Assembly (NCBI GenBank): GCA_015501605.1
Contig: JADNRZ010000003.1
Span: forward strand, 1 to 64,000
Direction: 5' to 3'
Source of the DNA: Panaeolus papilionaceus
Taxonomy: Eukaryota > Basidiomycota > Agaricomycetes > Agaricales
Length of the DNA: 64,000 nt
Shown piece by piece: positions 45,738-57,454 of the stretch. A program made the position numbers and the translations under genes. The notes beneath the pieces are model-generated. The model was given only the letters and a program-made list of their open reading frames with translations, was not told the DNA's origin and made no database searches. How positions within the stretch are numbered: the first letter of the stretch is position 1; each line of letters opens with the position of its first letter.

Positions 45738-46845
45738 ATGGTTCGCGGATCAGGTGTGTGCGTTTGACTGGCACGGAATCGCATCTACGGATGTTGCGCA
45801 ATTGGAGGAATGAGACGCTGAACCGTCCTTTTTGATAGGCAAATTCAAGCAGAAGCGTGGTGGAGGTCGTAGTTTCAGGTAATCGGCTCAGGCAACGGTT
45901 CATGCATGCAATACATCGATATACTGATCAGAGGTCTTGATTGTATTACCTTCGCTCTCAATGGGAAACAGCAAAGATATGGTCTTTGACAACTCTGAGC
46001 AAGCTAGAGCAGCACGCAGGTTCGTCATGATTTATTTATTTGACCCACCATCAACAAGCGATCTAATCTAAGCGCCCTTCCACACCACCCATCATTAATG
46101 CAACCTCTAAATTTATTCATGCAAAAATACAACATAGAGGAGAAGTAGAGGATATCGAAGAGGACTCTGACGAGGATTCCGAAGAAGATTCGGAAGAGGA
46201 GTCTGAAGAGGAGTCTGAAGAGGAGTCCGAGGAAGAGAAGAAGCCTGGCGTCGAGATGACCCGTGCCGAGCGACGCGACCTCAAGAAGAAAGAGGCTGCT
46301 GCTCGCGCAGCAAAGAAGACGGGTGGTGCTGGCCCGAGCAAGGGTGGCGACGATGAGGACGATGAGGATGAGGACTTGATCAATCCTAATCATGTGCAGA
46401 AGAAGCTGACCTTCAAGGACCTTGATGCTGCGCCACAACTTTCAAGGCGTGAACGGTACGTTGCATTTCCTGCATATTTCAACGTGTCATACCGATAATC
46501 TGGTGTAACTAGCGAAGCCAAGGAGAAGGAGGAAGCTAAAATTAGATACCAGAAGGTGAGTGACAAGAATCAGTTACTTACACTCTCATTATTGCACAGT
46601 CACTGATACACTCCTCTCTCAGCTTCATGCCGCAGGAAAGACAGATGAGGCCAAGAACGACATGGCCCGCCTCGCTAAGATCCGTGCTGAGCGAGAGGCT
46701 GCGCAGGCAAAGAGGAAGGCGGAGGCTGAGGGTGCGTCATTTTCGCTTTTGATTGCATCCATTAAGATAACTGATAACCTTGAAATTAGCCAAAGCCCAA
46801 GAGGCTGAAGATAAACGAAAGGCTCAAATGGCGAAACGTAAATGA
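45738..46845 (+). CDS. PDAP1/PP28-like casein kinase substrate phosphoprotein (209 aa)
   Basis: Small conserved eukaryotic phosphoprotein family (28 kDa heat- and acid-stable). Exons 45738-45753, 45839-45878, 45972-46019, 46138-46455, 46513-46555, 46623-46731 and 46790-46845 sum to 210 codons. The N-terminus MVRGSGKFKQKRGGGRSFS is the family start. A Glu/Ser-rich run follows (EDSDEDSEEDSEEESEEE), ideal for CK2 phosphorylation. The PP28 core then reads LINPNHVQKKLTFKDLD, LSRREREAKEKEEAKIRYQK and LHAAGKTDEAKNDMARLAKI, with a Lys-rich end (KRKAQMAKRK). It probably binds RNA or ribosome-associated factors; the molecular role is poorly defined in any organism. Confidence 0.92.
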
Positions 46846-47308
46846 ACACTACCCCTAGTCACCTCACCTGTTGTGCTCGGATATCTGGAAGATGTGGATG
46901 CTGTGAAGGGTGTTGATCGGGCTCGGTGCTGCGCTCGAGACGAGTCAAGGGAGAGGATCGGAGGATTGCAAGGAAATATTGTTGCGTTTGATTACTGTAT
47001 CGTTTGTTTTGGGAAATATGGAGGTCACCAGGGTCAAGGGGGAGCTGGGTATAGCTGGCGCAGGCGCAGACGGCGGTGTGCTGTTGACAAACACAGGAAA
47101 TTTGAAGATAACACCATGGATGATAAAGAAGGAAAGAAAGAATTAAACAATATGAAGATGTACATTCTGAGTTCAGTTATCCATATGTATTCTTGTCGAA
47201 GAGTCTTAACTTGAAGTTTGAACATGATGCCTTCTTCCAGTCTCCAGAGAATAGCCAAAACGAATACCATTTTATTGCAGTTGAACAACTTTAGATCCTC
47301 CAAAAATC
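46846..47308. other. Spacer between convergent genes
   Basis: Holds the 3' UTRs of the PDAP1-like gene and the large minus-strand gene. No gene seen. Confidence 0.5.
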
Positions 47309-50300
47309 TCAACATTTCGGTGGTCGCTGTCTAACCACCCCCGTTGCAGAAACACGAGATGTAGAGTTGCCACTCCCAACTTCACCCTCCCAAAATGCAC
47401 TCCCAAAGATCCCTCCTTTCGTCTTTCCCCCTCGTCCCCCACCAACATCACCGCCATCCTCCCTCATCCACCTCCCTTGCCCAAACTCCAAGTTGGCCCT
47501 CATTTCGCCCACGATTCGCTGCCACTTCCTCAGCGTTCTCCAGTGTGGAAGCCTATCCTCGCCTACCCAATCACGCAGCCAATCCACAAGACGCCTGTAT
47601 TCTGCTCCACCATCTTCGCCATACAGGGGTGGTGGTTGTGGTGCACTTCGTGAAGTTTGTGGTTGAGTAGGGGTGGATGAATCCGAGTTAACCGGCTGCG
47701 AATGTAGAGGGGGAGGGGATGATGTGCGAGCCATGGCCTTTTGTCTACCAGAACCGAACCTTTCCACCAACGGGGCACCGACACTGATCTCACCCCACAG
47801 AACCAAAGATAGCGCCAACGTTGCCTCAGAAGGTTGAATTCCTAAGGCTCTCATCCTCGCCAAGACCAAGGGGATCTCTCCAGGACCCGCTATTGACCAG
47901 TCGACGTCCTTCTGCGGGAAATAGGTGTCGATGTATGTTTTCACATCCAAATCACGGCGAGAATAATTATTATCCACCATATGCTCCACGGATCGACGAA
48001 CCGCAACCCCTGCATCTCCATCCCCGCAAAGTCCCACCAACGAAATGTAATTGAGGAAATTGGCATTGGTGAGCACAAGACTAGGGAACCACGCCTCTCC
48101 AGATTCGGTCCAGATATCCCTGGTCATGCTCTCTTCAGGGTCCCATCTCTTCGGACGGAATGGGGTGGGTAAAGGGAGGAGAGAAGATAGTGCTTGAGTG
48201 AGAGTCGAAGAAGATGCGGATGAGCCTGCGGATGTACCATCGGCGTCGTAAGTTGCACGGAGGTATGATGCTGGTGCGGTGACACTGGGAAGGACGCGGG
48301 AATAATCGTTGGCGAAGAGGACTTGATGGAAAATCTTCCGTGTGAATGCGAGTGGGGAGATGAGGGAAGGTGAAGAGGGAATAGCTGTCCCTTTGGAGGC
48401 CTCGCGAGCCTGCCAGGGCGAGGGAAGAGTATACTGATGATGATACATGGAGTGGGTGTATTGTCGTAAAGAGCCTTTACTTGGGTGTCCTAAGACGGTA
48501 AGAATGTCATCAACAGCGATATTACGCCGTTTGGCTGTTTCCCGCTTCGTTCCCGACGCAGCCACAGTCTGAGTATTCCCAGTCTGCTGATGTTTGCTAC
48601 CTGTGCCACTTAACAGGAATGGACCACCAATCCACCTCCACTTCTCACTTCCAAACGGACTAATGCTACTCCTTTTCTCAGGTTGAACGCCAAACAGCTT
48701 TTGCTTGATTCCTTTCCACCCCTCTTCCGTGCCCCCGGCTCCAAGACGGTCAAGCCCTTCACCCCTCCTTGCTGCTTGCAACAAAACACTGAGGGTCTGT
48801 GCATTGGGTAGAACACCGTAGAGAACCTCCATGTGTGTCCATAGTCGGAATACGACGTCAGATCGGGAAACGCGAAGGAGTGCTGCTAGAAAGACGTTGA
48901 TAAGATGGATAGACGGCTGGATGTGGGGTTGCCTGGGTTGAGTTGAGTCTTCTAGTTTACTGTCACCCGAAGAACCTAGCAAGGATTCCACCTGTGTCTC
49001 TCCCTGGCGTCTATTGGCACCCTTTACAGGTCCTCGCCGCGGGGCCAACACCTCTGGACCACAGAATTTCTCCAATGTCTGAAACGCCACGTCGTGTTTC
49101 CCAGCCCTTATCAACGCAACAATGCCAGCCGCAAGGATTTGTTCGTCAACCTCCAGCTTCGTCTTCAAAAATCTTTCCCAATATTGAACGGCTTTCCCAT
49201 ATTGTCTCCTCAACAGCAATCCACGAATGAGAACAGTGTAAGTCGCAACAGTTGGTTTATTTGAAGGGTCAGTGGATGAGTCGTTGGTGGCAGCACGTTT
49301 TTGGATGTCCATGAAGAGGCCGATGAGGCGATGAGTGGGCGTAGAAAGATCTTTTGCTGCTACATGGAGTGCTGCAGTGAGATCGTAGATGTCGCGGTAG
49401 GGTTTGTATGAGAGCTTGACTTGTTGGGCTGGTGCAGACGATGGGGCGGCTTCTGTCCGGGATGGGAGGCCTGTTTCGAGGTCTGTCAGGTCTGATTCAG
49501 AGATCAAGGTGTCTTGAGGATTGGTTTCGAGGACACGATCATCTGAAGAGGATGTCGGCTCGGCTCTCTCCTCGACTGAACTAGGGGACTTGAAAGGTTG
49601 CTTGGTTGGTGGCAGTGGGATTGGGGTTTCTTCAACCAGACTTTTCAGAAATCCAAAGGCAGTCGCGCGGTTATCCTGTGCATTGAGGAATAATGTGTTG
49701 GCAGCGAAACGTGGGTCGTTTTCGCCTTCCTGTGTAGTACCCTTCCCTACAGCGTGAATAATATCCAGGTATTTCTTGGCATCATGGATGGCTCCCTCGC
49801 GGGCGAAAATTCGCAGAAATGCTTCCAGATGCTCCACTGTGGGTACAACGCGTTCGTGGACCATCCGTTCTTGAAGATACTTTGTGAGTTGAAGGTTGAC
49901 GAAGCGGTCTGAGAGGAGGTGAAGGTATGTTGACGAGGCGAGGTGGAGTTGGCGCGAGTCCATGGATTTTAGGAGTGCCACAACATTATTGGCCGATTCT
50001 ACGCTGCGAACTGGGTTAGTGGATAAGGCTTGGAGGAGTAGATTGAAAGACAGTGCTGGTGGGGGAGGTGGTCGCAGGTTAGGGTTTGAAGCCAGAGGGT
50101 CAATGGGGATGTCCTCCGGCAAAGCAGAGGCAACAGGAGTAGTTAGGAACCGTTCTATTATCAAACGTAGTGGTATTAGGAGGGTGAATCTGGAGAGATG
50201 ATAGGCTGCGAGGATGAGGTAGGGTGCGTGTGTTTCTTCCGGGACAGTTTTGAGGTGGGAGTCGAGAAGGTCGAGAAGAGCTCCACGAGCTTGTGTTGTT

Positions 50301-50917
50301 GTGAGGATTTTGGATGCTATGAGATGAAGAACAACCCAGTGTGGAATTGAGGAACCGTTACTTGAACCAGGCTTCCGTAGGATCTTGTCGGTCAAACGTA
50401 AAGCTTCATCAATGTTCGGAGTAGTAAGGACATCCTTCCAGCGATGATATTGCGCTGTTTGGATGTGGGCATTTTGCAGAGCAACATAGAGAGCATCCTG
50501 AGACACGTCTGGTTTGCTAAGGACCTGCAAAAGCCTCCAAAGTGGGTCCTTGGTTTCGATCAATAGCTGGTAAATGAAATGGCGCTCCGTAACAGAAGAT
50601 TTCCTCGATGAAAGCTGACGGGTAGAACTATTCTGGGGGTTTGCAGATAGGTTTAGCCCACGAGTCGATTGTTGGATCAAGGTCCCTGGTCGACCAGCCT
50701 GGTGAGAGCGTGTCGTCCCCTTGTTCGAATTCTGGTGAGTGTTTGGCTCTTTCCTCGTAGTTTTTCCTCGAGGTACATCATATGATCTTGACCGGATTCC
50801 TGTCAGATTTCTAACTCTGGAAATACTGTTTAAGGACGACCAGGTATTCCCCAAAACCTTAGCAGACGAAAGCCCGAGTCGTTGTGAGTTTGCGGTAGCC
50901 AAAACATGAGTTTGCAT
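47309..50917 (-). CDS. Large mitochondrial PPR-like protein (1202 aa)
   Basis: One uninterrupted ORF. The first ATG is at 50917 (MQTHVLATANSQRLGLSS); an apparent extension begins with a non-ATG codon. The N-terminus is rich in Arg, Ser and Leu and lacks acidic residues for about 50 aa (SISRVRNLTGIRSRSYD), which fits a mitochondrial presequence. The body has helical-pair repeats resembling pentatricopeptide repeats, clearest near TVATYTVLIRGLLLRRQYGK and ILAAGIVALIRAGKHDVAF, and HLINVFLAALLRVSRSDVVF with PNAQTLSVLLQAARRG. Proteins of this kind stabilise or activate translation of mitochondrial RNAs; the target is unknown. Low-complexity linkers (Pro/Ser rich) near residues 450-490 and 1100-1140 are typical of agaric versions. 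Confidence 0.7.
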   Translation of the reverse strand: MQTHVLATANSQRLGLSSAKVLGNTWSSLNSISRVRNLTGIRSRSYDVPRGKTTRKEPNTHQNSNKGTTRSHQAGRPGTLIQQSTRGLNLSANPQNSSTRQLSSRKSSVTERHFIYQLLIETKDPLWRLLQVLSKPDVSQDALYVALQNAHIQTAQYHRWKDVLTTPNIDEALRLTDKILRKPGSSNGSSIPHWVVLHLIASKILTTTQARGALLDLLDSHLKTVPEETHAPYLILAAYHLSRFTLLIPLRLIIERFLTTPVASALPEDIPIDPLASNPNLRPPPPPALSFNLLLQALSTNPVRSVESANNVVALLKSMDSRQLHLASSTYLHLLSDRFVNLQLTKYLQERMVHERVVPTVEHLEAFLRIFAREGAIHDAKKYLDIIHAVGKGTTQEGENDPRFAANTLFLNAQDNRATAFGFLKSLVEETPIPLPPTKQPFKSPSSVEERAEPTSSSDDRVLETNPQDTLISESDLTDLETGLPSRTEAAPSSAPAQQVKLSYKPYRDIYDLTAALHVAAKDLSTPTHRLIGLFMDIQKRAATNDSSTDPSNKPTVATYTVLIRGLLLRRQYGKAVQYWERFLKTKLEVDEQILAAGIVALIRAGKHDVAFQTLEKFCGPEVLAPRRGPVKGANRRQGETQVESLLGSSGDSKLEDSTQPRQPHIQPSIHLINVFLAALLRVSRSDVVFRLWTHMEVLYGVLPNAQTLSVLLQAARRGEGLDRLGAGGTEEGWKGIKQKLFGVQPEKRSSISPFGSEKWRWIGGPFLLSGTGSKHQQTGNTQTVAASGTKRETAKRRNIAVDDILTVLGHPSKGSLRQYTHSMYHHQYTLPSPWQAREASKGTAIPSSPSLISPLAFTRKIFHQVLFANDYSRVLPSVTAPASYLRATYDADGTSAGSSASSSTLTQALSSLLPLPTPFRPKRWDPEESMTRDIWTESGEAWFPSLVLTNANFLNYISLVGLCGDGDAGVAVRRSVEHMVDNNYSRRDLDVKTYIDTYFPQKDVDWSIAGPGEIPLVLARMRALGIQPSEATLALSLVLWGEISVGAPLVERFGSGRQKAMARTSSPPPLHSQPVNSDSSTPTQPQTSRSAPQPPPLYGEDGGAEYRRLVDWLRDWVGEDRLPHWRTLRKWQRIVGEMRANLEFGQGRWMREDGGDVGGGRGGKTKGGIFGSAFWEGEVGSGNSTSRVSATGVVRQRPPKC

Positions 50918-51211
50918 GCAAAATTTGTGCTTCAAATCTCATCTACAAAGACATTAATAACAGAATAATGTTATAACCTGTATAATATACCTGCAAATGG
51001 CTTGAGAACGTCGTTGACAATGACCAAGTCTGAACTTTTCTGTAACGGGCCGCCCTGCCACGCGTTGACAAACAAGCACATACACCGGTTCCGCAATTCC
51101 ATCACCGCTTGTCGCATTGAATCCAATCCTTTCCTCCGACCACCATCAGCGAAAATCCGTTTTTTTCAAGCTTAGAACGCCCAATTTATCTTCAATAACC
51201 GTTAAAAAAGC
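50918..51211. promoter_or_regulatory. Divergent promoter (PPR-like protein / SR protein)
   Basis: 294 bp between divergent start codons; it must carry both promoters. A T-rich tract precedes the SR-protein start. Confidence 0.5.
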
Positions 51212-53017
51212 ATGAAGAGGATTCTTTTTGTGAGCGGGTTTCATCCTGCTACCAGAGCTAGAGATCTGGCTTTTGAGTTTGAGAGGTAACGACTTTTTTT
51301 CTCGTATTTTTTTGGCCTTTTTTCAAGCTTTTAATAACGGCATATAACTTAATTGATGTTTTTACATTGACAGGTATGGACCTCTTGTTAGATGCGACGT
51401 TCCTGCGCCGAGGAATCCACATGCGACACATAACCCGTAAGTTTCAAATTTCTGCGGTCGAAACTTCCTTCCTTGCGCCTCGCCATCATACTCGCATACG
51501 CCGTCGTCGTCGTCATCGCTATCGTCTTTCGCTACACTTTGTCTATCAAACTTTATATCTTGGAAAGATGATGCACCGTCTGTGCGAAGACGAGGAAGCA
51601 TCATACTCAGCTACTCGCCCGAGGTCCAAGCGCACCATGTTTCGTTGTTTGTGCGACTCGCCAAAAAAGCATCCGATGACCAAAACGTCGTTTTCCACGA
51701 GACCTACATTGAAAACACGTTGAGCATCTGCCACGCGTACGCAGGACAGTGCGGTTTTAAGGAGAAGTGGGAGATAAGCGTTGTGGAGTGCACGTTGGTT
51801 TCAAATGTCTCGCTTTTTTCTTCTTGCCTTTTTACATTTCTATCGGGTCACAACAACTCCAACTCGCGGTGGAAGAGTTTAGACGGCTCCAACACTGTGT
51901 CTGCAATGGCAACCTTACCGTGGTTGGGGATAAATTTGGAGCGTTCCAAACGAGTGCCTAACCACATCTTGGCACTTTATCCCCCTTTCTTCTTATCACG
52001 CACAGACCACGCTGCGGGACACACAACATTCACTCGTTTGCAACCTACCGATCCTCCCGGAACTCAGGAATGAGTGAAGACATGACACTCAAACGGTTGG
52101 ATGTGGGTGTCATCCGGAGAAACAACGATATTCGATTCTCAAAGGATGCGCCATCACACATTTGTGTCGCGGTGATGTTCAGTGACTTATCGCTTTTCGC
52201 ACTCGATCTCAGTCTGCATAATTTTTATTGGTCCCGATACACGACGACGGACGAACCATCTTGAATTTTTCCAAGTTTCCCTTGACTCTCCTCGACCGAA
52301 ATAAAAACGATCACTCAACGAATCCGTTCGACACAGTTATGCATTTGTGGAATTCCGAAGCGGACGTGACGCTGAAGAGGCTTATTATGAAATGTAAGTG
52401 ATCTATTGTTGTGCAACAAATATTATGCTTAAATTATGACTCCTGAATTCAGGCATGGAAGATATTTTGAAGGCAGCCGTTTAGCTATTCAGGTATGTAT
52501 CGAGCCTGTATATTTATATCCTTGTGGGGAATAATGCTTAACGGAGTTTGTTTAGTGGGCCAAAAATCCACCTTCATCCGTATGGCGCTACGACCGGGAC
52601 CGCCGTTCGCCACCACCTCGTTCGCGTGATCGTTCACGCTCGCCACCACCCCGCCGTGGTTACCGTGATGATCGCGACGACCGCGATAGGGACCGCTACG
52701 GTGATAGGGACCGTGATAGGAGGAGATCCAGGAGCTTGTCCCCCAGGCGAGATGACAGGCGCGACGACAGGGATAGGAGAGACGACCGCGGTACTGACCG
52801 CGACAGACGCGGTGACAGGGATGACCGTGATAGGCGTGATGAGCCAGTGGGTAATGGCAGGGATAGGAGAGACGACGTAGGCAAGGACAGGCGAAGCCCC
52901 ATTCCTGAGAGCGGAGCTGGTCCCAGTGCCAGTACAGACGTTGCTGGAAGTGGCCAGAATGGCAATGTTCATGGGAATGGCACTGTGAAGGACGATGATA
53001 AGAGGGATTATGATTGA
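51212..53017 (+). CDS. SR-type splicing factor (RRM + RS/RD tail, 231 aa)
   Basis: Nuclear RNA-binding splicing factor. Exons 51212-51285, 51374-51436, 52337-52393, 52453-52492 and 52556-53017 sum to 232 codons. One RRM at residues 1-80: MKRILFVSGFHP (RNP2), FEFERYGPLVRCDVP, NPYAFVEFRSGRDAEEAY (RNP1), GRYFEGSRLAIQWAK. The tail begins with true RS elements (SPPPRSRDRSRSPPPRRG) and continues as Asp/Arg repeats (RDDRDDRDRDRYGD), ending in a Gly/Asn-rich segment. It resembles SRSF-type single-RRM proteins. The second intron (51437-52336) is 900 nt, more than ten times longer than other introns in the window, and may host regulatory or alternative exons. Confidence 0.9.
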
Positions 53018-53748
53018 TAGAGTGTTTTATGCACACTCGTTAAGATCATTTTATCATTCTTTTTGTTCATTTCCCTTGTTATTTCTCTCGTCTGTTCGCC
53101 CTCAGATTTTCTCAGTCAATGGGTTGATCTTTTACTCCCTTCTCTTTTTTACTTTTCTCTTTCATGCATAATTCGCGTTCTTGGAGCCGTCACCTTCCCA
53201 TACTGCACAGAATCAACATTTTCTTTCGCTTCTATTCTATGTCTCGTCTCATTAAACCAATTATTTGTTCATTTTCTCTCTTCTTCATCATGTCTCTACA
53301 CAGGACGCTGCCTTACCTTAAACCTCCCTTTTTTAACTCCCCACGACGTACTTTCCATCGAACATTTGTTTCTTTGCACTTTCCACCGTAGCATTCGCCT
53401 CGGGGTGATTACTCTACGGGCGCTTAGCTTTAACATTTATGAAGGGACCTCTGATGATATCAGCCCTTCGCTTTAAATGTATTTTACTTTTTGACACTAA
53501 ATATATATGTTACCTGAGATGCATATAGGACAGCTGTCTTCTGGCCTCCTGGCATAATCCCGACGTGAGAGCTTTGATGAGTCCTGTAGTATAGGGGTAT
53601 TTCTCCTCGAAGCATTTCGAGTCAAGGTCGGGGCAAGCCAGATTTTAGAACAGAGAATCAGCGTACTCACGTGAAAACATTGGACAGAGAAAATTGAACA
53701 AATCAAAAGTCTAATATCTATTCGCAGATACCACAGCGATTGGTACTG
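53018..53748. other. Downstream of the SR gene, pyrimidine-rich
   Basis: Strongly T/C-biased on the plus strand through 53480, probably the 3' UTR and beyond. No gene seen. Confidence 0.45.
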
Positions 53749-53752
53749 TACA

Positions 53753-53920
53753 GAATTCACTCAAGCCTTCGTCGTCGTCGCTTCTCTTCTTGCAGTAGCA
53801 AACGCCTCTCCCGTTAACGTCGAGGCTCCGGAAACCACCCCTGTCGAACCTCTCTGCGCTCTTCAAGCGCGCCAACAGAAGGACCATTGCGGCATCTCCA
53901 GCTTCATCAACCAAACTTAA
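53753..53920 (+). pseudogene. Possible small secreted peptide, start codon not found
   Basis: A 55-residue open frame ends in TAA at 53918 and reads like a secretory signal (FTQAFVVVASLLAVANA) followed by a short mature part with two Cys (SPVNVEAPETTPVEPLC, KDHCGISSFINQT). No ATG precedes it in frame; a codon or two of the expected Met is missing, or a first exon lies upstream at an unseen splice site. Fungal small secreted proteins look like this, but it could be a relic or chance. Confidence 0.35.
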
Positions 53921-54916
53921 GTTGTGCATCTCCTCGAATCGACGACTGTTGTCGCATTGTCCAGAATACCTCAGGCGATGATGAATGAGTAAGATTCGAA
54001 CGTCCTTTCATTCAGAGATGAGCCCTAACATTGACCGGTACCCACTTTCAACATTCTACAGACTACGGAGCCCACCGCCAGCTCGTGCAGCACCGAACCT
54101 GCGCTTTTGGCATCAAATCTCTTGATTCCCCGTTTCCGCATTCTTAGTCGAGCAATGCAGACATAATGCACCTAATCGACGAGTTAATCAACATGTAGCA
54201 GCATCGAATGGGGAATCTATCATACTTGAGTATTTTGATTTCAAATACAGAACATTGTTGCCCATCGCGCGCTACTTAATACTTGCCCGAGTATCCCAAT
54301 AAATTCTATACATTCTATACATTTCCTATGTTGATGATCGATAATAGAACGGTGGTACCAATATACGGAAGTGGATAAGAGTTGCACAAGTACTACTTAT
54401 ATAGCGTCAGAGACTGAATCGTATTCGAATCGTCATTCATCAGCTATTACGTTTTAACATTAGGTGCGACGATCGCGATCTGTCGATTACAGGCGTTGCA
54501 CGAACGCCAGACACCGTTTGACGGGCCGATCCACGTTGAGCCGTATATCACTTATAGTCGATATTCGTTGCCGTACATAGAGTACTGGCAGGAGTGCGCA
54601 TGTCTGGACACAGGCCTCGAAATCAGGGTTGCAATAATTTTAATCAATGCTTCCCATTTCTAACACCTGTTTCTGTCTGAGCAGCATCATCTGGCTCAGG
54701 TATAGGGCTCGTCCTAGTCTGGACCCAGGATACCAGATCACATCACATTCAACTTGTCAGTGGCTTAAGCATAGGGGCGGACAACTTGGCATACCTCTGC
54801 AGCAAATACGGGGATACCAGCGGGTAGAGTGCTACCCAGAGCTGACTCATCTAAGCGACGAAGCATCCGTCTCTCGTTCAGTCTGGTACGTTGTAAGCAG
54901 GCATTAGCCGAGTTTA
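53921..54916. other. Intergenic, no gene recognised
   Basis: AT-rich with short palindromes, and no ORF with protein-like composition. Confidence 0.45.
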
Positions 54917-56281
54917 TCACGACGGATCATGCTGAAGAACATACGAGAGGATAAATATGAGGCCAAATACTGAAATGAGTTCAATCGATTGGGGTCTATA
55001 GATCTCGAGACAATCTTCGAAAGGCGTACCTCTCGCTAGGACCAAGAATGCACCGAAGTAGATGACACTTTGTTTCATGACGCTCTGTCGTAATGTCAAT
55101 TGACACCATACAAGTCTTGACAAGGAGGAATCCGATGCTTACCAGAATCAGTATTGCGGCAGTTAGGAGGCTACAATAGGGGCACCGTTGAGAGTGTGAG
55201 CCAGCTGGCGTTCTAGTCGGAGACTTACGTTGTGATTAACCCGCTCACTTGCAACAAGCTATCAGCTCAACACCTTGCGGAGTAAACCAAAGTCACGTAC
55301 TAATGGACCATGTTATCAATCGGTTGATTACATGTTGTAAGCTATTGCACAAATGTAATCAGCGGGTGTGCCGTGAATGGTAGTTTAAGCGCTGGGGCAG
55401 CCTCACCTTTGAAATCCGATGTTCTTCCTCTTATACAACACAATAGTGAGGGAAGCCGTTACCATAATATCAATAGCAATGGATGCGGCCAGGATGGTCG
55501 AAATAACGGCCTTTTGTTTTCCCAACCAGACCAGTAGTTGATAGCGGCGAACGAGTGGTATCATCCCAAGGACGAAAATTCCTACACACCGGAGGAAAGT
55601 AAGAAGCCAACAGATAGAAGGCAGAGTCCATGAATCTGTGAGGATGCGCAATCTATGACTAAAAAACCCCTTTCGAGCTATGAGGATAAAAGAAACGACA
55701 TGTAAGAAATTTAAGACAACTTTACCTGAACCATGCTCACTATTATTCCTGTGCAGATGAAGGAAAGTATAAGGCATCGAGAGACTGCCTCCGGTAAGGG
55801 TGGCCGTTCACCCGAGTGATTCCTGTGCCATGTCGATATCTACATGATCGGTTAGGCTTCTGGTGTTGGCTGAGTAGCCGTTGGTACCGTCTTACATGTG
55901 CGATAGAGCTCGCGGCAACGATCGTTTGGGCAACCTCGACTGTCCTGCAAGTTGTACTTGAGTCCCGGATGCTTCTAATTATTAAAGAGCACAAAACGTA
56001 CCAAAGTGTCCCAACCTTCGGTGACACATTCCATGAGCAATTTATAAAGCAGGAGTGCGTAAATGAACAGCATACAAAATATTTCAAGTAAATGTGGTCG
56101 TTTGTGTAACGCCTTCAGAAGCGTTCAGTATACTGCTAAGCACGTCCTAATTTGAAAGCATTGCTCACCGATAGTAGCTTAGGGTATTGGTAAAGATGAT
56201 ACCCCCTAGGATCATGGCCACGACGACGCAATACTCTAGGACGAGAATAGACACATCATCTGAAGTTGATGCCTCAATCAT
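54917..56281 (-). CDS. DUF6534-like multi-pass membrane protein, integrity doubtful
   Basis: Minus-strand exons carry hydrophobic helices spaced like the agaricomycete seven-helix DUF6534 family. Start MIEASTSDDVSIL (56281) leads into a first helix (CVVVAMILGGIIFTN) and YYR at a donor. Later helices are FCMLFIYALLLYKLLM, VAQTIVAASSIAHV, WLLTFLRCVGIFVLGM and VISTILAASIAIDIMVTASL with YKRKNIGFQR, then SVMKQSVIYFGAFLVLAR and VFGLIFILSY. In the second exon the helix-coding frame does not connect to the first exon by any GT..AG intron I can find, so a frameshift or decay is possible. The function of the family is unknown; localisation would be a membrane. Confidence 0.4.
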
Positions 56282-57454
56282 GAATGATATCCGAGTCGAC
56301 CTCGTAGGCGGATTGCGGTGAGGCTTAAGTGGGTCACAGTAGCTTGGGAAGAAATGATGTGGGCTAGGTAGACATGCCTTGATTTTATTAAATCGCGGAG
56401 AGAAGGTTTACCCAGTACAATCAGCGGTTGGCATTCCGAACCGAACTACAGAAACAATTTAGATGAATCAGTCACATCTGTCGAGGAAACACCTAAGTGT
56501 CACCCAGGCTGATTCACCAGAAGCTGGGCGACGCAATAATAGCTCTAGAGTCCTTATCTGTACATATAATCTTTGATTGTTGAATTGATCCGTGTAAATT
56601 GGCGCATACCACTAATCCCTACGAAAGCTTACGAAGTCCCCTGGCAGGCTCATGCCGGACAGATATCTCTTGATAATTATGGATGCTTGGAAATCCATCA
56701 CTGTTGCTAGACGTTCCTAAACAAACGAGTCAGGTTATCCGTTGTTGGCCGGCGACGGGGGTCCTGATAAAGCGATGCTTTATTCAGACAAATAGAGTTT
56801 GGGCCTCAGTTGAGGGCTTTTTGACACCAGTGATGTTTTAACCACCAAACACCAGTCATTGCAGTCGCAACCATAATTTGCAGCCTGTAACAAGTTGCAA
56901 TCCTCGTATGGTGCCCTGTTCCTAGATGCCAATGCGTTCTAAATACATTAAATCGAAAGTGTATGACCAGTTAGTTGGGTGCAAAGCCTCCTCTGGCCGA
57001 GGTCACCGTGGGATGGCATTTGTTTAATCAATTCAACGAGCTGAGGTTAAGATGGCTTGGTCCCGGTCGGATTATCCATAGTGCAAACGCGACGACCAAA
57101 AACAATTTCTGGAAGGAGAGGCACCAGAAGCTAGGCAAGACGAAGAGGATGCGACAACGGAGAGCTTGTTTTCCTTGAACGTGAATTCTGCGTCGTGGTT
57201 TGACATTTGCTAAGGGTGGACCTATTAGATTCTGTATTTTCTAAAATGCAAAGGCTTTGCTGAGCCGCGCTGTGGCAAATTAAGGTAAGCAAGTTCCGCC
57301 AAGTCTGTTGGCAAGATGAGATGGAACGTCTCATGGGAAGCAAGGCGAGTGGGAGGTACAAAGGCCAACTACTCGATTCAGGGATGTGTTTCTGGAATGT
57401 TGGGGAAAAATAATTCGTGTTTTATCTGCGCTAAATTGAGATGAATATCTCTGT
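56282..57454. other. Intergenic, no gene recognised
   Basis: About 1.2 kb with no motif-bearing ORF, upstream of the DUF6534-like gene and downstream of the complex I gene's 3' end. Confidence 0.45.
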
